Shown here: positions 12,780 to 24,240 of the stretch, piece by piece
Layout: the number at the start of each line of letters is the position of its first letter
Numbering within the stretch: position 1 is the stretch's first letter
Assembly: GCA_009869945.1 (NCBI GenBank)
Contig: WIXG01000046.1
Location: forward strand, 124,001 to 188,000
Direction: 5' to 3'
Source: Mesaphorura yosii
Taxonomy: Eukaryota; Arthropoda; Collembola; Poduromorpha; Tullbergiidae
DNA: 64,000 nt
Notes under the pieces: model-generated
Database searches by the model: none
Seen by the model: only the letters and a program-made list of their open reading frames with translations
What the model was told of the DNA's origin: nothing
Position numbers and translations under genes: made by a program

Positions 12780-13536
12780 TCAAATCAACTCTAATGAACC
12801 ATTTTAGCAGCATTTGTTAACGCACGAAGTAAGCAAATCGTACCTTGAAAATACGCCAAATAGCGCCTGTCTAGTCAGTTCCATTCCGAAGTTAGCAATA
12901 CAGCTGTTATGCATGTGCCCAAGCTGTCAACATATTTACATCCACTAAAACAATGTAACAATGTTAATGATTGACAATAAAAGCCAAAGCCAGTCTTGTT
13001 TACTTTTGATGTGTGTATTAGCGCTGGACTCAACATTCACACATTTTCGCGCGAAGCGTAGTGGGAATTCACGTTCGCTGAGAACGAATGAGCTAGTCGC
13101 TAGCCTATGATCACAATGGTGGTATCGTGTGTCATGTAACTTTGCTCCGGAAGATCATCTGACATGACTCTTACAATCTTTGGCTCTGATCACGTAAGAC
13201 GTAATAGTACCTAGTTCTTATTTTGCAATCATAGACAACCGCATAAATTAACGTCGTAATTATCTTCCTGTTTTGTGCAGCTGTAGTAAGGCGATAAACG
13301 AAGGACGAAAGACGTCGGGTATTCATCGCTGCTGAACTCCATTATATCTACTTTAATTCCGTAAGCGCTAAAGTTTTAGCCGTAATAATATTTATGTACT
13401 TCTATTCAATTAGCGTTGGACTTCTTGTGGGCACCACACATTTAGGCTCATTCGGAACTATCAATAATCACCTGCTTCGTGTTTCCTGTTTCTTGGTTTT
13501 TGTAATTAGTTCATCTTAGAAGTTATTTCTGACACC
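12780..13536. other. ALG9 3' end and PFK upstream region
   Basis: No coding signal was seen. The region should contain the PFK promoter and 5' UTR, but I could not identify a TATA box. Confidence 0.5.
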
Positions 13537-16500
13537 ATGAGTGGTGTTACGGACACGATTTTGCTGCAACCGAACGACAACAATGAACACTCGAAAAAAA
13601 TTAAGATGGTTCCGCAAGGATCACACAAGGGAAAAGGCATGGCCGTATTTACGAGTGGCGGTGACTCGCAGGGTAAGAATTTTTGATAAGCGTTCGATAT
13701 GTGACAGGCACGTCGTACGTGACTCGTGGCTTCTTCATTTCTCTTAGGAATGAACGCTGCCGTTCGAGCTGTGGTGCGAGTGGGCCTGTACGTTGGTTGC
13801 AGGGTTTTTTTCATCAGGGAAGGGTACCAAGGCATGGTCGATGGTGGAGGTAATATTATCGAAGCCAGTTGGTCGTCTGTTTCAGCCATTATTCACAAAG
13901 TAAGTGGTGCTTAACACTCTGACTTTTGCCGCTAAGGATTGGAAATTAATTTCTCAATTCTGTTGGAAGGGTGGAACAATCATCGGATCCGCGAGGTGCA
14001 AGGATTTTCGCGAACGTGAAGGCAGATTGAAAGCGGCCAAGAACTTAATCGATAAAGGAATAACAAACTTGGTAGTTATTGGCGGTGACGGTTCGTTGAC
14101 CGGGGCCAATTTGTTTCGCCAAGAATGGGCCGGACTGCTTGATGAACTTGTATCCAAGAATCAAATTAGTTCAGACGATAAAGTGAAATTTGGTCACTTG
14201 AACATAGTGGGCATGGTTGGTTCTATTGACAATGATTTTTGCGGGACGGATATGACAATTGGTAAGCAAGTGTTGTGATAATGATGAGAATGTTAATTTT
14301 AATTCGCACTTCACTGAACTGTTTTTTTGTTTGCTTTGAAGGAACTGACTCGGCTTTACACCGAATAATCGAGGCCGTGGATGCAATTGTTTCAACCGCG
14401 ATGTCGCATCAAAGAACGTTTATCCTGGAAGTTATGGGAAGAAATTGTGGGTAAGTTGTAGCCAATGGAAGTACGGATGGGACTGGGAAAGCATTTTAAG
14501 AACACATTTTAGAATCTTCTATTGAGATTAAGTGAATCGTTTCTGACAAATGATAACGTTATTTTAAGTTACTTGGCGGTCACCGGAGCATTGTCTACTG
14601 AGGCTGATTACGTATTCTGCCCGGAGTGCCCGCCTCCAGCAGATTGGCAAAATAGATTATGTGCAAAACTGAACGAGGCAAGACAATATGTCACTCTCAT
14701 GCTTTAGCACTTTTAAAGTTCCTATAGTTCTTAAAACTTTGCCGTTCATAATTGCGTTCGGGTGGTTGTGTTTCGTTAGGTCATAATACATAGCCAAGAG
14801 TGTGAAGTTTTAGCTGACACATTGTGCCACTAACATGACAGTACTTCAGTCAGTCTAGTTTCTGTGTTTAGAGAGTGTGTTGATTTTGACTAATTTCCTC
14901 TTGGTCTTAGATATTTGGCACTAGTTGGGGCTTTAGCTACGGAAGCCGGTAAATGAATACTAAAGTGACTAAATTCACATCACGGCTGCTTTTGATAGTT
15001 TGTTGTACCAAAATTTGATACAGATTATGTGTTCATCCCAGAGTGGCCTGCAGAGCGTGGTTGGCCTCAGAAACTGTGTGGAAAATTGTCGCAGGCAAAC
15101 AGAATTTTTGAGCAATTTTCTGCTTTACGTCCATCAAGTCGATCTTTTTGCTATGAGCTTGCTTTGCTGTCTTCCTCAAGCCGTAGTGGTTTGCTATTGA
15201 GTTGCCTAACTTCTCAGAGCTGCTTTTGAAGGGACAAAGAATGGTCATTGACATCCACGTTTGTATATCTGGTATAGGAAAGGCTCGCTGGACAGCGTCT
15301 AAACATTATAATTGTATCCGAGGGCGCAATCGATATCAATGGAGATCCAATTACTGCCGAACAAGTTAGAAAAGTTGTTGTTGACAATCTGGGCCAGGAT
15401 GCGAGAATTACGATTCTTGGTCACGTGCAACGGGGTGGAAGTCCATCTGCATTTGACCGCATATTGGTATTGTTGCTGTTTCCTATCTCATGACCCGCCC
15501 CTTCCCTTGTTCCCTTTTCTTCAAATAAGTGAACTCAAAACGGTTGACAAATTATCGTTTTGACAGGGTTGTCGGATGGGAGCAGAAGCAGTCATGGCGC
15601 TGATGGACGCCAAACCCGATTCGGAGCCATGCGTGGTGTCACTTGATGGAAACCAAGCAGTGCGATTGCCTTTAATGGCGTGTGTTGAGAAGACAAAGGC
15701 TGTGGCTAAAGCAATGTACGTTGTTTTCATGCTCATTATTTCATGCATGGAGTTGGAATTGAGAGTTTTGATACTTTATAATTTGTTTATTCAGGGCTGA
15801 TAAGAATTTTGAACTTGCTGTTCAACTGAGAGGACGGTAAGGTTTACAATTTTTAGGATCCAAGTTGACAACTAATCAGTAATATTTATATTAGGAGTTT
15901 TCAGCGGAACTTGGAAACATTTAAAATGCTGACAAGACTTAAACCTCCAAAGAGCATGGATGAGAAAGCAAAGGCAACTGTAAGCCTTTAGTTTCTAGTT
16001 AGTATTTGAACTGGAATGTGCCAAAGCTCATTGTGCTGTGTTTTTTGTAACCAATTCACCGTTCTTCCGAGCTATAGGCATCAAGAGAACTCTCCAGGGT
16101 AAAACTAACACACTTAGCTTGCTTTTGATGTTTTGGCGTGTTTAACACTCTTTGCTGACACTTTCACATTGCCTTGCATGTTTTTGCTACCATTCTGATG
16201 TCCATGTCCACAATTTTTCTTCACCTTCAGAGTGACACGTTGTGGGGTTCGTCGGTAAGAGTCTGCATATGTAGCTTAGCAGAGCTAGGTTACTTCTTGA
16301 CCAACATCTTATTTGCTTTGACTTAATAATAATTATCGATTTTTCAGGGTGGATTTACCCTTGCCGTCATGCACGCTGGCGCACCTTGCTGTGGAATGAA
16401 TGCAGCTGTTCGCTCATTTGTGCGAAATAGTATTTATCGTGGAGATAAAGTGCTTGCTATTAACGACGGTGTGGAAGGATTGATTGAAGGATCTGTGAAA

Positions 16501-17794
16501 GAAATGACTTGGGGAGAAGTAAGTGGCTGGGTCGCCCAAGGCGGAGCATTTCTTGGCACAAAGCGTGTGATACCAACTTCGGACACAATGCCCATCATCG
16601 CAGAACAATTGAAGAGGTTTGGAATCCAAGGGCTGCTGGTTGTTGGAGGCTTTGAAGCCTTCCATACTGTTACTTTAATGGCCGACGCTCGTAACCAATT
16701 TGCTGCGTTCAGAATCCCGTTGGTCGTTGTTCCGGCTACAATCAGTAATAATGTTCCTGGCACGGATTTTTCATTGGGATGTGATACAGCTTTGAATGAA
16801 ATTACGGAAATCTGTGATCGCATTCGCCAGTCTGCTCAAGGCACGAAGCGGAGAACATTTATAGTGGAAACAATGGGAGGTCAGTATTTCATTCAAATAA
16901 GAAAACATCTTGACGGTGCAGTCGTGATGATCTATTAATAAATTCATAATTTGACTTTGTTATTGTGTAGGTTACTGCGGCTATCTGGCAACGTTAGCTG
17001 GGTAAGAGCACAAATTCGTTGGCTTACATCTCCTCAGTTTCATTGTCATGAACTAAATTAACACATCCCACAGTCTGGCTGGTGGAGCTGATGCGGCATA
17101 TATTTTTGAAGAGCCTCAGACAATTGATCAGCTAGTCGTCGACGTCAAACACTTGGCATCTAAAATAGCCAGTGGCGGAATTCAGCGCGGTTTAGTTTTG
17201 AGGTACTGCTTTGCATTCAAGGCGGAGACGACACTGCTGGAAATTCTTTGATTTGATATATTCGTTCGCTGCTGTTTAGGAATGAACTTGCAAGCGAGAA
17301 TTACAACACGGACTTCATTCATAGACTTTATGCGGAGGAGGGCCGCGGCGTTTTTACTACTCGGGTTAATGTCTGTAAGTGTTGCATGATTACCTAAATG
17401 AACAAAGTGCGTCTTGCCTTGAATTAAAATAATTTATCTGTTCTTAGTGGGTCACATGCAGCAGGGCGGATCTCCATCGCCTTTCGATAGGAACATGGGA
17501 ACTAAGATGGCTGCGAAGGCTGTGGAATGGTTTGTCAATGAACTTGCTAATAAAGGCAATCAGACTCACAATACACCACAATCAGCTGTCATGCTCGGTG
17601 TTGTGCGTCGACAATACAAGTTTACACCTGTGCAAGAATTGAAATTGTATACGGATTTTGACCATCGGATCCCAGTCAATCAATGGTGGTTGAAGATTCG
17701 GCCACTGCTCAGAATTCTAGCAAAGCACGAGTCAACCTACGTAGAAGAATGCGAAGGCTTCGCAGACGGAGATGAACAGATGGAAGTTTATTAG
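13537..17794 (+). CDS. Pfk: ATP-dependent 6-phosphofructokinase, alternatively spliced
   Basis: This cytosolic enzyme phosphorylates fructose 6-phosphate to the 1,6-bisphosphate, the committed step of glycolysis. Constant exons are 13537-13672, 13748-13899, 13970-14261, 14342-14450, 15278-15466, 15567-15715, 15795-15836, 15895-15979, 16348-16879, 16971-17001, 17074-17202, 17280-17374 and 17448-17794. Between the fourth and fifth, one of two alternatives is used: 14569-14677, or 14911-14948 plus 15024-15094. Microexons of 21 and 24 bases (16078-16098, 16231-16254) precede the C-terminal half. With one alternative and one microexon the protein is 805-806 residues, normal for the duplicated animal enzyme. 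The N-half has [26 protein letters not shown], the catalytic GSIDNDF and MGRNCG. The C-half has the degenerate regulatory copy ([26 protein letters not shown]). AATAAA is at 17913-17918. Confidence 0.95.
14569..14677 (+). other. Pfk: PFK alternative exon 5a
   Basis: This 109-base exon encodes the [17 protein letters not shown] segment and ends KLNE. It starts after TTTTAAG. Its only donor that keeps the frame and aligns with other PFKs is GAG|GCAAGA, a GC-type donor. It would splice directly to exon 6 at 15278, skipping 5b. Confidence 0.85.
14911..15094 (+). other. Pfk: PFK alternative exon 5b, split into two (14911-14948 and 15024-15094)
   Basis: Two exons of 38 and 71 bases separated by a 75-base GT-AG intron together give 109 bases, exactly the length of 5a. 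They encode the same segment ([16 protein letters not shown], ending KLSQ), with 21 of 36 positions identical to 5a. The final donor is CAG|GCAAAC, again a GC donor. Confidence 0.85.
16078..16098 (+). other. Pfk: PFK 21-nt microexon (ASRELSR)
   Basis: The microexon is flanked by an AG acceptor (GCTATAG) and a GT donor (GTAAAA). It is phase 0 at both ends, so it can be included or skipped without changing the frame. It lies in the linker between the two PFK halves. Confidence 0.65.
16231..16254 (+). other. Pfk: PFK 24-nt microexon (SDTLWGSS)
   Basis: The microexon is preceded by a good pyrimidine tract and TTCAG and followed by GTAAGA. It is phase 0 at both ends. It occupies the same linker position as the 21-nt microexon upstream, so the two are candidate alternatives. 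Confidence 0.7.
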
Positions 17795-20700
17795 TTAGAA
17801 TATACGTTCGTTTGGCGCGATTCTAGTCTTGATGTAGTATGACGTATTGAATCTAGATGGTATTGCCAACATTTTACTGGTACTGTCTTAATTCTGAATA
17901 TGTTTAAACGTCAATAAATGCATACCCAGGTAGCGGTTCTCGCAGTTAATGTTTACGTTAATAGAGCACATGGTTTTAGATCGTTTCTGATAGCGTTGAC
18001 TGGTTTGGTTGACCTTGTTCGAGAAAAACAAATCCAATCATGATATGAGAAGCAGTGAGAAAATTGATGGCTGAAATCGACATTAACATTTGGGGAATGT
18101 GAGTTGCAATTTGCATTTCTTTTCAACAACTTGTTTGCAACTAGAAACAGGAAGACTCTTACAAGGAGCTTGTCACCTTCATGAAGACTTACAAAATGCC
18201 CAACGGTTCAGCGTGGAAGTGGAATTGCATTTCATTGTATTCTGCCTCTTATTTAGCCTCTGTTCCTTTTCTACGTCTGAATTGCACAGCACGGTGTAGA
18301 TGAAAATTTCGAACTTAGGAAGAAGAAACGACAAAGAAGAGGAGTGCGAATTATTCATGAGCATGCTATACCATCCACTTACGTCGTCCTCCTTCTCGCT
18401 CTTCGTTTCCTTCTAAATATTTCATGCGACGTAACGATGGATATCCACGGACGGGTTTTAGGGTTTTGTAAAATCCAACTAAAGTCGAGACTCACAAGTG
18501 TGAGAAAGAAAAGTAATCCAGCAGTGTGTTTGTACATTGTTGGTTTCGATTGTACGCCCGAAAATGCACGTGCAAGTATGCAGACAGCCAACAGTTTGTC
18601 GGACATCGGCCAGGGTCAAATGGTGTTGGATGGAAGAAAACTAATGTAGCAACATTTGTTAAAACGCACTACACAAAAACGAAGAACCTGACACTTGCTT
18701 TCATGTACACAGTCGAGTATAGTTAAGTTCTTCACTGCAAAGAAATCCGGGCGATTCTCACCCGGAATCTCTGAGACTGAATCGCGAAACGGCAACGCGT
18801 CCATAAAATTCAGTTGCATTTCTCCACTTTTACCTTTGCTTCATGAAGTTTCTTTAAGCATGCACTCGAGAAGGAGATTCCAGACAGCACCGACCAGTTC
18901 CTGAGAAGAGAATGCAAAGATGAATTAACCGCGAAAAATAATTCGGACTAGAATGACAATGTGTGAACCTTTCCAGATTCAGGCAAAATTTTAAAATAGA
19001 CGCTAGTCTTGTAAAGTTATTGAATGTTTCTCGAAGAATAGTATTGTCAACCGATGAGAAGGTCCAGAGACAGTTAGTTCCAAACCCACAATCCACGTCC
19101 TGTTTAGAGCTGTGGCGTGGGACAGAAAGAAACGGTAGTTATAAAAGTTATAATAATAAATATGTTCTATCTCTTGTTCTACGCCATTGTAAAATGTAAT
19201 GATAATGTAATGTGTTATATTATTACAGAGTACATTATGGTGTACCAGCAGTCGTTCAATTATCATAACTCTTCATTTTTGTCTTGGTATTTCTGGTAAT
19301 TTGTTGGATACTGCCACTGCAGCCACGGAATGGCAAAAGGGAAAAAAACGTGAGCGTGGAGAAAGAAAGCGTGATGTTCCTTTACTACTCCATCGGATGT
19401 GATGCTCCGAATAGAGAGTGCCACTTTCACTGCCATTTTGCTACATATAATTTTATAGTTTCCCGGCTTCGCGTTGCATTCCACGTTTCAATGCCAGCTC
19501 AGCATTGGGCATTCATGGCCTCCGTTCAGTTACCGACCGCGTTTCATTTTTTTTGTAAAACTTGGCAGTGGATTGTGCCTGTGTGGCGGATAAAAATTTC
19601 TTTAATTTGAAGCACAGAGGTACTTTTCGCGAAATGGGGAGTTGGCACACTTAGCGGAGGGAACAGCCCTTCATCGGGTCACCTCAGTGCATTTCTTGTC
19701 ACAAACACGCAAGACGTTTTTCAGTTTCGAGCGTTTGCATACGTGTACATTTCAATTCAGGAGAAAGCGTTCGCATTGAGCGGAGATAAAAATAAAGCAA
19801 ACCGAGCGGAAGCTAAAGTGAAGTATGAGCAAGTGCGTTCCTTGAACAAGGTGCGATGGAACAGGAACAAGTATTATTATGTGAAATAATGGGGAAAAGA
19901 AAAAGGGACTGTCAAGTTCGATGCTGCCTTAATCAAGAGAAATGTTGCAGTGTATGTAGAACATCGCAGGGATCAAGAGAGAGAGGAAAGGTCCTGCATG
20001 TCGCTGGAAGTTTATTTCTCTGTGACTGTGGCCGCGCCGCACAGCAGCGGAATGTTACATGAAACCTCTCAATGCATAAATCATAATGTGAGGAAAAGGT
20101 GAAAAGTACCGCCAGAGAAAAGACGAGGCGCAGGCACATCACATTCACATTACGCTTTCTCTGCGCTCTGCACAAGGCGCCCGTGTTGCATCCTTCGAAG
20201 GCAGCAAGAGACAATGGGAAGACAAAGAAAACACGCAATTCACATTCCTGCCCGATTCTTTCACATTGTCGAGAGATTATATTGAGACATTTCCTTTCAA
20301 CTTCTCCCTTAACAAGGTTCTCACACAGTCCAGGTCCCATCGGCACCAGGAGTGGGGCTGCGACGACAAAGCCTCCATACGCTCACACCACGCCACGACA
20401 AACGCAGCGCAACAGCAGTTGGCCACTAGACGCCGGGATGCTACACAGTCTGCTCCAGTTCCTCCTCTGCTAGTCTTTTGGAAACTAATTTCCACAATAA
20501 AAATACACGATTGCACAAGCACAATAAAAGCACAACTAATAAAACCAAAATGGACAATCAGTGCATTATTCTAGCCATAGAAAAATCATCTTTTATTGCA
20601 TTCTGTGTGGACTCGTGGAAACGTGTGAACGATGCAAACAACCCATAAATGCTATTCACTTTCTCTCCAGCAGCACAATGCAGGCTGTATTGTGGAGAAA

Positions 20701-22588
20701 TCAAAGAAATCAGAGTCGGGATGAAGGAATCTTGGAAGGAAATGGGAAAGTGGATTTCTTCTAAGTTTTCTAATGCACTTGGAGTCGGCGTTTGGCATTA
20801 CTGAATCAAATTGTTGGTAATGGCTTGGAGCTGGCCAAACCAATAAAACCATCTCCATAAACAATTCGAAGAGCATTAGCCGTACATGCAATGGCCTGGC
20901 TCTGCCTCTGAGTGTGGGGATTCGGTAATAGCTCCATTTACACTTGACACATGTAGTAATATGTTTACACCCGACGCCCGAGTAATAACCAACGTATTTA
21001 TTTGTTCGTTCAGAAAGGGCAGAGGCAAAAGCCCAGAAAATGGAATTGCCCACCACACAGTGAATTGCAATCCGCGTTATATTTTTATAATGGCACATTA
21101 GAACCATATGATGCTCTCCTCTCGTGCTTCTTATTGACTTTATTGAGTACTGCCCGTCCACGTGCTCCCTCAAACGGCCGACGCGGGCCAGGCTCAGGTT
21201 AAGAAGCTCGTGTAAGCAGACCTCTCTGGGCTGCGGCTGGTTCATTGTCGCTGTTCCCTGGGTGGTCTGGGGCATGGTCATGCCGGGACGTGACCATTGC
21301 TTCAATTTAGATCTACAAAACACTCAGCATTGTAAGGTGGGATGATCATAATTCCCAATTTATTTGCCATTTTCTTGCACGAGAGTCAGAATAACGACTT
21401 CATACATGAGATTGTGGTGTATGGTTTTGTCGAAGGCGAGAATGGGTCAGTAAGAATTACAACACTAATTAGTGCTGAAGTTTCTGGCTCCTTCTGGAGG
21501 AACGTGTCTAGTACAGGCTTCAAATGATGTATGACAGTGAAAGTTGGTACGGTCTTTGTTAATGTCTTAATGGGCTAGTGTGTTGGTCGAGAAATATTTA
21601 TGTGACCTATTTACAGCAATTACTGGCTCGGCGTTAATTTCACTCGGAATAAAATGCCTGACGTTTTATGCCCGCTCTCTCAAGCATCGTTACTTGGTCC
21701 TGAAGCAAGAGTTGTCATGTAGCATAAAGCACGCTATCAAAATCAAATGCTCAAAGAATTGGAGCACACGAAGAAATCACAGAAACACAAAACGAGCGCT
21801 GCAGGCACAAGCACACAATAAATGAACAACAAACGCACAAACCCAGCCTGATGCAAACTCCTGCTCCGAGTTACTAAGTTTAATTTCCGCTTGTCATTTC
21901 TACTCGAAGTAATAAATATGTGAATATTAAAGCAATCATTATGCTCGGAAGGAAAAGCATAGCATCGTGGCAAACAAAAGCTGTTGTGCGTTCTCAATTG
22001 AGAATACTTGAGGCTAACATGCTTGCTTGTTGGCTGGCTAGCTAGTGAGTAGTTTCCAGTGACACTCTCCCAGCTTTACATGGATTAATGTCAGGTACAG
22101 AACAGAAGTTTGGAAGTGTCTGATAAATGTGTTGTGTGCTCACACGTCGTCATGCTCGAAAGACTCCAGTTAATAAATTACGCTCCCTCCTTAAGCCACG
22201 CAATTATTGACATGCTTTCATCTCATTCCATTTGCTAAGCAGAGATTCCAGAAGAGAACAAATAGGAAATTCTTGCTTTAGCTTTCGCGTTTGCTATATG
22301 AAAGTGCGATTAACTAATTTTAATCAAGTTCAATTCTTCTTAATAATGCTCTCTTCATGCGGGTAGAATTAGAATTGTAGAAACAAACATGTCCAAGTCT
22401 AAACTATTCCAGCGATGGATTGAGTTCATGAACGATAATTGGCGAGTACTTGAGAGAGATGATCATGATGAGGATGTTGACAATTTCATGGCATTCTTCA
22501 GTTCTTAGTGACGAAAAATGACTTCACTCGTCACTCGCACATTCATTTACCCCATTCAGTTTTCGTGTCTGTCCTCTTTCTTCCCAAG
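17795..22588. other. About 4.8 kb between PFK and the channel gene
   Basis: No gene is supported. After the PFK 3' UTR the sequence is non-coding in appearance. One 223-codon frame on the minus strand (20652-21323) has no recognisable domain. A short frame at 22389-22508 just upstream of the channel gene could be an upstream ORF. I saw no RNA gene. Confidence 0.5.
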
Positions 22589-24240
22589 ATGTTACTCCTT
22601 AACGTCGATTTCTGTGTGTTCTTATTACTTCTTCATTGTGGCCATTTCTTCACTGAAGGTACTGAAATCAAAGTACAAAGGTAACCTTCACCTTTTCCTC
22701 AAATTGCTATACGGTACGATAAACCAAAGCTAACTGAAGAACTGCCTCCAGGTTTACAAATTTCGGCGTTCAGCAGAAGTTGTTGAGGGAAATCGTGAAT
22801 TCTCAATATGACAAGCGTATACAGCCATTTGATCCAAATAGCACAGGTTTATCATCATCCCCATTCCAATATTAGCACTCTTAAAGACTCCCAATTACTC
22901 ACATCTGTCTCATTCAAATAGTATCTCAAACGACGATCACTTCGGTAAACATGTACGTGAGATCCATTGAAGCAATTGATGATGTGAAGGAAGAATTCAG
23001 CTTGCAGGTTACATTCCGAATGAAATGGAAAGACGAAAGACTTGCATACGCTCAAAAACCAGGTATGTTAATTTACGCTTTACCCTAGTTATGAATTGTC
23101 TTGCACAGCATTTCAACCTCACGACTTCGTTTTAGAGCGGCACAACTTTCCTTACATAACAAGCAATCATCTAGATATTTGGATTCCTGACATATTTTTC
23201 TCGAATGAAAAAAAGGGACAACTTCACAATGTGATCACACCTAACGTGTACGCTCGAATTTATCCAGATGGACACGTGCTCTACAGTCACCGGTTAAGAT
23301 TATTCCATTCCTTATTATTCCATTCCTTAGTAGTATCTTCGGACGAAATATTTTTTAAGCGTAAACTCAACGGTTTATATTTCAGGATTTCGCTTACCTT
23401 GAAGTGCCCGATGAACTTTCGATTCTTTCCCTTTGACAGTCAAAATTGTTCCGTTCGCCTTGCAAGCTGTAAGTTGCAACAATACTCAGAACTATAATTG
23501 CACACTTTAATGTTTCACAATTTGACTTGCACAGATGGAAAAACGATAGAAAACCTTTTGCTTACATGGCAAGCCGAGAACCCCGTTCAGGTAGCCAAAC
23601 ACGTGGTTCTACCGTTGTTTAAGCTCTCGAATTATTCCACAACCTACTGCAACAGCCAGACGGAAACAGGTTTCATAAAAAATCACAAGTACGTACCGCA
23701 AGTTTCAGGACAGTCCACTGACATTACGTTTTCGCCTTTCCAGGAGTCTACAGCTGTCTGAACGCATCCTTCATATTCAAACGACGCTGGAATTACTACC
23801 TGGTTCATGTCTACATTCCCTGTACCATGATGGTCATTTTGGCATGGCTGACATTGTTCTTCCCACGTGAAGGTTCCGGTGGAGTGGGCCGCCTCGTAGT
23901 AGCTGCGATCACGTTGCTGTCTCTGGCGAATCACGTGGCCACTTTCAATAGGTCTCTGTCAAATGTATCATACACACGGTCAATAGACGTCTGGACTGGA
24001 ATTTGCCTCACATTCGTGTTTGCGACAATTTGGGAGTTCACTGTCTTGCATTGTCTTGCCCGAAGACAGCAGAATAAGAAACCAGCCACCAACGAAGAAA
24101 ATGCTGAGGAGGAATCAAAATCACCATCGAGCACCGAAATATGCGATAAGATAGATTTCGTGGCAAGATTTGCGTACGCCGTTTTGTTTGTGGTATTTGT
24201 AGTAATCTACGTAATTTTTTACTGCGCTCACCCATTCTGA
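22589..24240 (+). CDS. Cys-loop ligand-gated ion channel subunit (GluCl/GlyR-like, divergent pore)
   Basis: The 408-residue protein has exons 22589-22680, 22752-22846, 22922-23062, 23109-23292, 23386-23468, 23535-23669 and 23744-24240. A signal peptide (MLLLNVDFCVFLLLLHCGHF) is followed by an extracellular ligand-binding domain with YDKRIQPFDPN, WIPDIFFSNEKKG and the Cys-loop CPMNFRFFPFDSQNC. Loop C has a second disulphide pair (YCNSQTETGVYSC), as in glutamate- and glycine-gated chloride channels. M1 contains YYLVHVYIPCTMMVILAW. M2 is unusual: GGVGRLVVAAITLLSLANH replaces the usual P-A-R and Thr-rich helix. M3 starts with SYTRSIDVWTGICLTFVF, typical of GluCl. A short charged loop leads to M4. 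It is clearly an anion-type Cys-loop subunit by similarity; its ligand and conductance cannot be read from sequence. Confidence 0.88.
23299..23328 (+). repeat. 15-bp tandem duplication inside a channel intron
   Basis: The 15-base unit ATTATTCCATTCCTT occurs twice head to tail in the 93-base intron 23293-23385. The duplication length is a multiple of three. Confidence 0.85.

Noticed and set aside
18137-18299. Short stretch reading DSYKELVTFMKTYKMPNG, reminiscent of the YKxPDG region of inorganic pyrophosphatase
   Set aside because: The resemblance covers only a few residues, the flanking sequence does not continue the family, and a stop follows.
22389-22508. 39-residue frame (MSKSKLFQRWIEF...) upstream of the channel gene
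   Set aside because: It has no splice connection to the channel and no motif; at most an upstream ORF.
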